A DNA stretch of 31,115 nt from Prevotella sp. UBA7594 (GTDB lineage Bacteria; Bacteroidota; Bacteroidia; Bacteroidales; Bacteroidaceae): NCBI GenBank assembly GCA_002490315.1, contig DLKG01000092.1, forward strand, positions 9,695-40,809. Reading direction: 5' to 3'. Both the position numbers and the translations under genes were made by a program. The notes under the pieces were generated by a model, which saw only the letters and a program-made list of their open reading frames with translations, searched no databases and was not told the DNA's origin. Position 1 is the stretch's first letter. Each line of letters begins with the position of its first letter. This document shows, piece after piece, positions 27,401-31,115 of this stretch.

Positions 27401-28079
27401 CAAGGGCTACATGATGCAGCGCCAGGCTGCTGACGAGGCTCTGTTGCAATATCCTTCCGTGTCGTCCGTGGGACGAAAGGCCAAGGCTGCCATGCTTCTC
27501 AATGACAATGCCGACGACGCTTACTTCCCGTATGCCACCAACATGACCGCCGTCGTGGCGGCTGAGGGCATAGAGCTTCAAGAGGGCGACCGCCTCGTGA
27601 GCTACGTGGGCGGAGAGCGCAGAGGACACGCTGAGGCTGTCGTACTTCCCGACGGCAAGAGTCTGTTCCTGCTCACAGTCGGCGGCGAAAGCCAGGAGTC
27701 TGTCGACATGGCCATCGAGCGCGACGGCAAGACGATTGCCAAGACGCACAACGTGCTGAGCTATGCTCCAAACAACAACGTGGGAACGGTGAAGAGCCCG
27801 TTGGTTGTCGACTTCCTGAAAGCTGGCAACGGACTCCACGTCTACCCGTCGCCGTTTGAGACTCAGCTCACTGTAAGTGCCTCGGTGGATGCCGATGCCG
27901 ACGTGGAGGTGACGGTCACCGACCTCAACGGCCACCGTGTCTGCTCTTGGAGCAACTGCAACAACAACGGCACAGTGGAGATTACATGGAACGTTGGCAA
28001 CAACATTCCCAACGGAGTCTACTTCGTCAGCATGTCGGTTGACGGTGTTAGCCGCTCGGTGAAGGTTCTGAAGAAATAA
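18411..28079 (+). CDS. giant multi-domain T9SS-secreted surface protein (LamG/FN3/Ig-like adhesin)
   Basis: 3222 residues. A signal peptide ends near residue 42 (GSAMA before TT); M21 is an alternative start. Parts in order: FN3-like strands about 299-605, a short carboxypeptidase-regulatory-like segment (616-645), a LamG/concanavalin fold (649-815) ending GLIAYYPFDYS, more carboxypeptidase-like or Cna-B-like modules from about 918, and a long central region of unknown fold (about 1100-2100) with VLRDPPGS at 1359 and CPYEGE at 1774. An Ig-like segment (LTFNEPIADG), two further LamG folds (about 2119-2290 and 2320-2510), a BACON/Ig-like domain (2628-2720) and two copies of a 'D-x-x-AF-x-G-x-C-x-G' domain (about 2724-2835 and 3044-3125) follow. 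Last is a T9SS type A sorting domain (3143-3222, YPSPFETQLTVS ... VKVLKK). It probably binds glycans or host/microbial surfaces; ligand unknown. It leads an operon with the lipoprotein 19 bases downstream. Confidence 0.9.
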   Translation: MIHNNYLSRGSTAHRQPPPAMWWQWLTVMLVLLLCGHGSAMATTATSQDIKFSNAQLHLTNGVMTVTIPFYDTDGKDEGLPDSGSKYHSVLKIDGTEVLQFKSWREPGKPQADDNWFWLETRLLNSSKTNRVTVRQNWGEAKDVLIGSNYTRSEHPKDGSSASAVYTIYLSEATMKKAANGGVNVEVNLTFDKNEDNSDVKVSNSQTFTFNYPSFPSASYAFSSTPGYYDVTFSGTSGDSYTIQDEVHKVTRNVSIDNQNCSELIQTTENENGRIKIEYRKKYNEYITLSEILSLRTLPAYQQAVDFSARLNANCQVELTWRSTQTNGTEYIGNDEYEIERSTDPSFSTVKTIGSVKYEKSKSYSLVDDVSEDNYDGVYYYRIRRTAAKSKWGWGVCQTTSVGVQTVHKFIRSAKAEMAGDNRVAITWTWNNGNVYTKNSRVLLTRFNGNKGTSFTYEIPADSVKNCHYEEELKTSCDVYSYAIAVVPGNSQFKQQEAIEAVSSSPLYIARVGQVTSFAASKGYFSDHVELEWTSDGLPIDVFAIKAREYGSSDEFKQIEQVEANVASKEYSYSDKKSIPGIVYEYQIVATTKCGDETLERLFAKSDVGFCTPTGDIYGRVTFENGQAVPNVEVRAEATDGSGVKGKAYKFNGKASLVVDNSDLLNDATKAVTIEAWVKPDKNKNGNVPHIIEKHGTYDLTYSDGKIKFFAGSENLVTSKSKFSDFSSPYVHVAAVMDTDSLYIYLNGKLDAKAAVTAGVTPGSHEVSIGKNFEGAIDEVRLWNVARDSVSIKRDYNRHLIGNEDGLIAYYPFDYSVDSAFYDISYKGNKYNMNHGHVVKGATLTSDEVPTNDQLGYRSYTATDGSYSLRSLPYMGNGTTYMIVPRLSIHQFESEKELRLLNAQSQSHTVNFTDKSSFNISGKIVYKGGNVPVEGVSFNVDGVTVMDSKNNIVKTKADGTFTINVPVGLHEVKAVLANHKFENEGKITNSDGTDRNYQDDDSGIELFDITTVRYIGRVAGGAKQEEYVVGHSLSRNNLADSVSIELTYQNDAYTMTQQKHETTLSHYKGAYVDQQKSNRVAYEGNKIIIYPNAETGEFFADLIPENYKINVIVPGHDDIPGSGEEINLKNAFAVQSSVNSYTDSVTVAGKYIERNDTVTYNKQQLFIKRYTPSILVEEIAGGSKQNFFGKKEFEVSTLDGSKSVKIPTYDETTGKYTFGVPVYEQGQKVTYAITSAEVYKYKTAEGRDKEGAKADVVPTPNATLSFSRGDLAYGAQDDITTDSNGYAEWTFQVNNPEMTSAVRSASIDMTYTTSGGTTSTSINWTGGFTGNGESKAIVVGAKAMGADFITQGPDKVLFVLRDPPGSNSYSYLEKGVSITTTSTYDGSVSNEGTLNNEAKVGANTITFAGLGAGVIYENDIKNEYSFGATHSETIGGTSSDVKNMTTTTRFETSSDPAYVGANGDLYVGFSTNIGIGRTENVALVSRDMYNSMPSKYEPYANFSTSDFLLVKANGVNMSQSYATMFTYTQARIENQILPKLEELRDSMLLQPADGTDYQAIANNTKKAVYVSKLAKDDANFGKSNSDKAFGNTANLDPFDGRSYKVYFPSGTKLQTDTILTLNQSIDNWKKQLALNEEQKVKAELMQNHSFDGGSGYEYSEEYSTMRSETSRFSIAVGGQFSTNVGWTLNGTGMVLNIEEKFVTEHGGEFSSEEEARHCKGFVLAENGDDYISVDVCREAGYRQNDQYVSYKDMADNQQPFSTFIFKTKGGATACPYEGEYKTRYFEPDRHVIDMATVQREVPEITVEKDFIENVPSGKSAYFTLYLRNASESQDDNWYNLVIDNASNPNGAQLFIDGSAIGNGLALLVPAGGTLVKTLEVRKGSVMNYDNLRLFLQSQCQCDPTDFLGDIYDDVTFSVHFTPSATDVNLKKPSDNWTYNTKLPVADVEGVEKHYMDVVIDGFDVNYDNFNRIMLQYKPSSGSDNDWTTLMSYYNDQTLCSQAIANGMNAEMIKAEDAGTIKYRWFLDDFQDQRYDLRTVGTSLINNEEVFNYSEVHSGIKDMYNPRLFGSAQPANGVLTVNDEVKLTFNEPIADGLLTDNNFSVTGIRNGAKGDHSVSVQLHGGNDRLESEFSRNWNGKSITVEMWTLADKQQDAVLFSQGNSANALEIGTTADNHLKVGVGDKTIVSREAFKYEQGTWAHVALVYNSEGTVSAYYNFEELISNEEVGDYNGEGNYVFGASVKGNAAYAGKMHGARIWDKALPSTRLQTNSLTMLSGAESNLLAYYPMDEAKGNVVADKARGANLAMHGGTWTTPEGRAAAFNGKDQYLKLSSGSSCVIDKSMDYTMELWFKAEEGQAEATLVSNGRGDGEDMGQSANLFALNLENGKLVFHNNGTKATCEGDFADNDWHHVALAVNRNSGRAQIYTDGTLNTYFDAQDLGGISAAYIHLGARVWTPKDNAQQVIADNFFKGEIDEFRMWKLYRSETLTANGNSKCLDGSEKGLLAYYPFETYIDWQGTKELQFSLKDMKKQQDATMAVADAVAVGGNVETKTSAPVKAKGPESKLLYDFVVNNDALIITLKEQYDRIEKTTVNFVVDGVRDKNGNEILSPVAWSAFIDRNQLKWGDNSVAVNKKLNEEKTFSVRVKNSGGAVEHFNIENLPSWLDADNLSGTVDPTASVDVTFTIDPSLNIGTYDETLYLRGDNNVVEALPLTVKVEGERPEWTVNPADFKYTMSVFGKLNINKVYSTDAEDMLAAFADGKCVGVCNNRYYKQNDMYYAMLTVYSNDVKSDNLEFRIWDASTGATYIAEPEQTITFVNNSVTGSPAQPVVFNAKDYKVQNIALNEGWTWISVNVASPKLGNLNSLLADNKWTADDQVKNELSGFASWTKQDGWVGSLPALDNEHMFLVHSSVAQRLSVAGTAVDTRSTKLTINGCKADGTARWNYISYLPQTNLTLKEALAGYDAKEGDIIKSQTEMAMYTANLGWIGSLSYMESGKGYMMQRQAADEALLQYPSVSSVGRKAKAAMLLNDNADDAYFPYATNMTAVVAAEGIELQEGDRLVSYVGGERRGHAEAVVLPDGKSLFLLTVGGESQESVDMAIERDGKTIAKTHNVLSYAPNNNVGTVKSPLVVDFLKAGNGLHVYPSPFETQLTVSASVDADADVEVTVTDLNGHRVCSWSNCNNNGTVEITWNVGNNIPNGVYFVSMSVDGVSRSVKVLKK

Positions 28080-28098
28080 CATTATAACGAAAATCAAC

Positions 28099-29604
28099 AT
28101 GAGATACATAAAGTTTGCATTGCTTGCCGCTGCGGCATTGTTCGCGGCGGGATGCACAGAAGAGTCGGACAAGACCTATCCCGTCCACCCCACTCCACAG
28201 TGGAATGTGGCGGCAGAGGACTTCGTTGGCACACCGCCGACGTGGACAGCTGCCGAGGCATCACCCGTGGCGACACCGGAATGGAGCCCCCTATTCATTG
28301 GCGACGCCCAGGCTCCGCAGTGGAATGACCCCGACAAGGCGGTTTATCCTACGAGCATGACCGCCGTCGTGAGGCTCACACCCATCCTTGAGACGCTTGC
28401 CGACGACGGCGACATGATGGCTGCCTTCATCGGAGACGAGTGTCGCGGGGTGGCGCAGACCGTGAGAAGCAACGGCGCAAGACTGTTTTTCCTCCACGTG
28501 AAGGCGCCGTCGAGCGAGAACGGCAATGTGGAGCTGCGCTACTACAGTGCTGCCGCAAGGCGCATCTACACGTCGGTGGCTGCTGACGTGAAGTACGAAA
28601 TCGACAAGATATACGGCACGGCTGACAACCCCGCCTATCCCGATTTCGAGCAGTCGGGACCTTTCCCCGTTGCGACAAAGGCATGGGTGAGGATAGACAG
28701 CAGTACATTGCCGTTCGAGCCGGGCGCCGGCGACGAGCTTCAGGCTTTTGTCGGCGACGAGTGTCGCGGCATAAAGCACGTGGCGAACGGCAGCGAGGGG
28801 CTCTACTGGTTTGACCTTCTCGGCAAAGCTGCCGGCGAGAGCGTCTACTTCAAGTACTACAGCGCGGAGCAGAAGCAGGTGTACGTCTCGGAGCAGACCA
28901 CCGCTGTCGGGGTGCGCCATTCGGAGACGGGCTCCGCCGACGAGCCGCTCTTGCTGTCGTTCGTTCCGCAGGGCAGCATGACGGCGTTCGTCACTCTCGA
29001 CGACGCTGTGGCTGGATACGCCGACAAGGAGGGCGACATGCTTGCCGCCTTCATCGACGACATCTGCACCGGAAAGGGCGAATATGTGGGAGAGAGCGGC
29101 GGAAAACCGGTCTACAAGCTGGTAATCAGCGGAGTAGGCGCAGCAGACAAGAGCGTCAGCCTGCGCTACTACAGCAGCCGCAACGCCTACGTCTTCTCGG
29201 CTCCCGCCTGCCTTGCGTTCGACGACGGAAAGGTGGTGGCGTCCATGAGCAAGCCTTTCGTCGTGCCGCTCGCGCTTGAGGGCAAGCATCCGCTGAGAAT
29301 GAAGGCTTGCGTGGGCTTGCCGCACGATGTGGCGCGCTACGCCTCGGCAGACGACATGATGGCGGCTTTCGTGGGCGGAGAGTGTCGCGGCAAGGCGACG
29401 GCGGAGGCTGACGGCAACGGAGGCTTCGTCTTCAGAATGACCGTCAACGGTAGTCTTTCCGCCGGCGAGACGGTGGTGTTGAGATACTATTCCGTTCGCA
29501 ACTCCTATCTCTATCAGTCGGCTGGAGGCTTTACGTTTGTTGGCGGAGGCAGCTATGGATCGGAGGCGGAGCCGGAGATTCCTACATTCGTGGTTGTAGA
29601 ATAA
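28099..29604 (+). CDS. lipoprotein with four repeats of the domain found in the adhesin C-terminus
   Basis: 501 residues. The lipobox FAAGC (C19) predicts a lipid-anchored envelope protein. After a W-rich spacer with PQWNV, PTWTA, PEWSP and PQWND come four ~100-residue repeats starting near residues 86, 193, 294 and 400. Each has D(M/L/E)(M/L)xAF(V/I)GDECRG-like and (L/F)(R/K)YYS-like blocks; the third copy is the most diverged (DDICTG). The adhesin just upstream has two copies of the same domain, one also opening with MTAVV. Lacking a sorting domain, the lipoprotein may sit at the outer membrane and interact with the adhesin or the same ligand (inference). No named family is recognised with confidence. 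Confidence 0.85.
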   Translation: MRYIKFALLAAAALFAAGCTEESDKTYPVHPTPQWNVAAEDFVGTPPTWTAAEASPVATPEWSPLFIGDAQAPQWNDPDKAVYPTSMTAVVRLTPILETLADDGDMMAAFIGDECRGVAQTVRSNGARLFFLHVKAPSSENGNVELRYYSAAARRIYTSVAADVKYEIDKIYGTADNPAYPDFEQSGPFPVATKAWVRIDSSTLPFEPGAGDELQAFVGDECRGIKHVANGSEGLYWFDLLGKAAGESVYFKYYSAEQKQVYVSEQTTAVGVRHSETGSADEPLLLSFVPQGSMTAFVTLDDAVAGYADKEGDMLAAFIDDICTGKGEYVGESGGKPVYKLVISGVGAADKSVSLRYYSSRNAYVFSAPACLAFDDGKVVASMSKPFVVPLALEGKHPLRMKACVGLPHDVARYASADDMMAAFVGGECRGKATAEADGNGGFVFRMTVNGSLSAGETVVLRYYSVRNSYLYQSAGGFTFVGGGSYGSEAEPEIPTFVVVE

Positions 29605-29622
29605 GAAAAAAACATTACGATT

Positions 29623-30372
29623 ATGCAGAAAAGAACAATGATAAGCATGTTGATAAGCTGCGCGGCGCTGCTTCCGGCTACTGCCCAGAAGGGCTGGTTT
29701 GTAGAGGCAGGCGGCGGCGTGCAGACTATCTTCTCCAAAGACGCCGGCAAGCTCGACTTCGGAAAACGGCTGACACCTTCTTATAATATAGGTGTGGGCA
29801 AGTGGCTCTCGCCGTCGTATGGCATTCGGCTTCAAGTGGGGGGCTATGCTCTCAACGGGATGTCTACGCCTGAGGGACTCTATCTCCGCGACCCCGTCTC
29901 TGACGGCAGGGTGTGGGGTATGCACGACCCCGTGACCAATCACGTTACGGTCAACGCCGACGGCTCCTATCGCCACTACCTGCGCTACGTCAATGCACAC
30001 GCCGACTTCATGGTGAGCCTTGCCAACGTGCTGTGCAGCAAGCCGGGGCGTTTCGACGTTGTGCCTGCCGTTGGCATCGGCTACGCCCACGCCTTCCCCT
30101 ATCGAGGCACGGCAGCCACCAACGCGCTGACAGCCAATTTCTCCCTAACAGCCAAGTACAGCGTCATGCGCTGTCTCGACATCAACCTTGAGATTGGCTC
30201 TGCCCTCATGCCCGACCATTTCGACGGGCGCGTCACGGGGCGCAAGTACGAGCCTACACTTGGCGCAAGCATCGGACTGACCTATCGTTTCAAGACGCGC
30301 AAGGCTGACTCCTCCGGCAAGACTTCAAGACGGAAGGACAAGGCTGTGGCTGACACGGTGTACATGGTGTAG
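29623..30372 (+). CDS. outer-membrane beta-barrel, N-terminal part of an OmpA-type protein cut by TAG
   Basis: 249 residues up to a TAG at 30370. A signal peptide (about 1-22, ending ATA before QK) and strand patterns such as GWFVEAGGGVQTIF, YGIRLQVGGYAL and GASIGLTYRF indicate an eight-strand-type barrel. A Ser/Lys-rich linker (about 228-243) then starts as in OmpA proteins. The same frame resumes directly after the TAG and encodes the expected peptidoglycan-binding domain, so the intact gene would span 29623-30768 (381 residues). As it stands, the product is a barrel without its cell-wall tether. It lies 18 bases behind the lipoprotein gene, third in the adhesin operon. Confidence 0.82.
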   Translation: MQKRTMISMLISCAALLPATAQKGWFVEAGGGVQTIFSKDAGKLDFGKRLTPSYNIGVGKWLSPSYGIRLQVGGYALNGMSTPEGLYLRDPVSDGRVWGMHDPVTNHVTVNADGSYRHYLRYVNAHADFMVSLANVLCSKPGRFDVVPAVGIGYAHAFPYRGTAATNALTANFSLTAKYSVMRCLDINLEIGSALMPDHFDGRVTGRKYEPTLGASIGLTYRFKTRKADSSGKTSRRKDKAVADTVYMV

Positions 30373-30408
30373 AGAATTATAGAACGGCCTGTCTTCAAGG
30401 ATCGCGTC

Positions 30409-30768
30409 GTGGAGAAGGAAGTAAAAGTAAAGGCTGAGCCATTCCGCATTGCCTCTATCAACTTCAATTACGCGTCAGCTAATCCGCAGAAGGGGCAGGA
30501 CGTGAGCTTCGCCAACATCGTCGACTATCTGCGCAAGAACCCCGCGGCACGCGTGCGCCTCGACGGTTATGCCGACAAGGCGACGGGCAGGGCACAAACC
30601 AATCTTATGCTCTCCATACGACGCACCGACGCCGTGCGCAACACGCTCATCGAAAAATACGGCATCGACCCGTCACGCATCGAGGCGCAGGGTATAGGAT
30701 GCAATGCCCAACCCTATGACGTCAACGAGCAAAACCGCGTCGTCATAGTCATGGCGTTGCCCGAATAG
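30409..30768 (+). CDS. OmpA C-terminal peptidoglycan-binding domain, detached fragment
   Basis: 119 residues if a GTG at 30409 is used. It is in the same frame as the barrel gene and separated from it only by the TAG and 12 sense codons (RIIERPVFKDRV). The domain shows ASINFNYASA, LDGYADKATG, a LSIRRTDAVRN-like helix and NRVVIVMA, matching the OmpA/MotB fold that grips diaminopimelate in peptidoglycan. Alone it has no signal peptide, so it would work only if the TAG were read through. It is best viewed as the 3' half of a broken gene or as evidence of a sequencing error. Confidence 0.75.
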   Translation: MEKEVKVKAEPFRIASINFNYASANPQKGQDVSFANIVDYLRKNPAARVRLDGYADKATGRAQTNLMLSIRRTDAVRNTLIEKYGIDPSRIEAQGIGCNAQPYDVNEQNRVVIVMALPE

Positions 30769-30775
30769 ATTCTAT

Positions 30776-30884
30776 GAAGCAATACGCATAACTGGGAGAG
30801 GGGGCACCCTCGCCACCGACTTGAAGGGGCTATTCCTTTATCGGGGGCGAGGGCGCCCCCTCTCCCAGTTATGCGCATTGCTTC
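30776..30884. repeat. very long hairpin (39-base arms) after the OmpA fragment
   Basis: Arms 30776-30814 and 30846-30884 match at 37 of 39 positions. Pairing continues inward (CCGA/TCGG) to a loop of about 21 bases. The stem includes AACTGGGAGAGGGGGC. It begins 8 bases after the stop codon and may end the operon transcript. Its length is more like a palindromic mobile or REP-like element. No gene is seen in 30769-31115. Confidence 0.85.
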
Positions 30885-30934
30885 TTATAAGTTGATAGTC
30901 AAAATTATCTGGCACATAGCAGGAGGAACGTCAA

Positions 30935-30998
30935 AATACCAAATTGCAACTTTATCCGTGGCGGAGAATACCAAATTGCAACTTTACCCGTGGCGGAG
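30935..30998 (+). repeat. two adjacent 32-base direct repeats
   Basis: AATACCAAATTGCAACTTTA plus CCGTGGCGGAG occurs at 30935-30966 and again at 30967-30998, with one difference. The second copy runs straight into the 68-base tandem array. Confidence 0.8.
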
Positions 30999-31115
30999 GT
31001 CTCCGGCCTCCGCAGCATCCATTATACGCAATTGATTATATATTAATAATTTTACCCGTGGCGGAGGTCTCCGGCCTCCGCAGCATCCATTATACGCAAT
31101 TGATTATATATTAAT
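30983..31115 (+). repeat. tandem array of a 68-base unit, cut by the window end
   Basis: Two identical 65-base blocks (30983-31047 and 31051-31115), separated by AAT, combine the GC-rich palindrome seen at 106-132 with the AT-rich element seen at 2205-2237. The array may continue past the edge. No spacer diversity and no cas genes are seen. Confidence 0.9.

Noticed and set aside
28291-30090. 599-residue antisense open frame across the lipoprotein and OmpA genes
   Set aside because: It is a shadow of GC-rich codon use opposite two well-supported genes, and it has no recognisable domain or start context.
30370-30372. genome-wide reassignment of TAG as a sense codon
   Set aside because: Other intact genes here end in TAG at natural protein ends (for example at 5404 and 30768), so TAG works as a stop.
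30983-31115. CRISPR array
   Set aside because: The repeated units are identical over their whole length with only a 3-base spacer, and no cas genes are present.

Overview
The window looks like a chromosomal segment of a gut or oral Bacteroidota bacterium, most likely Prevotella or a close relative. Evidence: promoters have the Bacteroidota -7 box TAnnTTTG (394, 2598, 6568, 7683, 18347). Leaders are A-rich rather than strong Shine-Dalgarno. Two proteins end in type IX secretion (T9SS) sorting domains. Lipoproteins and signal peptides are common, and LeuRS carries extra inserts. No phage, transposase, rRNA or CRISPR genes were seen.

Layout. (1) 1-2609: a repeat-rich intergenic stretch, a cobalamin riboswitch (about 405-585) and one gene, a secreted DUF5074/YncE-like beta-propeller resembling the vitamin B12-capturing BtuG proteins. 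The cassette lies between inverted copies of a structured repeat. (2) 2610-6486: an envelope-glycan run with a membrane-bound LtaS-like sulfatase-superfamily transferase and two GT2 glycosyltransferases. (3) 6704-7495: a lone outer-membrane barrel protein with its own promoter and terminator. (4) 7762-12161: leuS, a YitT-family membrane protein and rdgB, closely packed and ended by a hairpin shared with the convergent gene. (5) 12204-13493 (minus): an L-cysteine desulfidase/UPF0597 enzyme. (6) 13582-15463 (minus): an AT-richer two-gene island with a lipoprotein and an unusual six-repeat 'GDENG' protein. It is bounded by near-identical promoter/operator elements. (7) 15766-17900 (minus): dsbD directly downstream of tRNA-Arg(CCT). 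(8) 18411-30768: a surface locus with a 3222-residue multi-domain T9SS adhesin, a four-repeat lipoprotein sharing a domain with the adhesin's C-terminus, and an OmpA-type barrel whose peptidoglycan-binding domain is cut off by one in-frame TAG. (9) 30769-31115: a very long hairpin and a tandem array of a GC-palindrome/AT-rich unit. Copies of its parts also occur at 106-132 and 2205-2237.

How the genes work together. Much of the window serves the cell envelope: B12 capture, surface-glycan modification, periplasmic thiol redox, and a giant cell-surface protein with lipoprotein and OmpA companions in one likely operon. Housekeeping genes (leuS, rdgB, tRNA-Arg) sit between. The least explained items are the GDENG repeat protein, the domain shared between adhesin and lipoprotein, the shared promoter dyad at 13526-13576 and 15548-15598, and the dispersed structured repeats.
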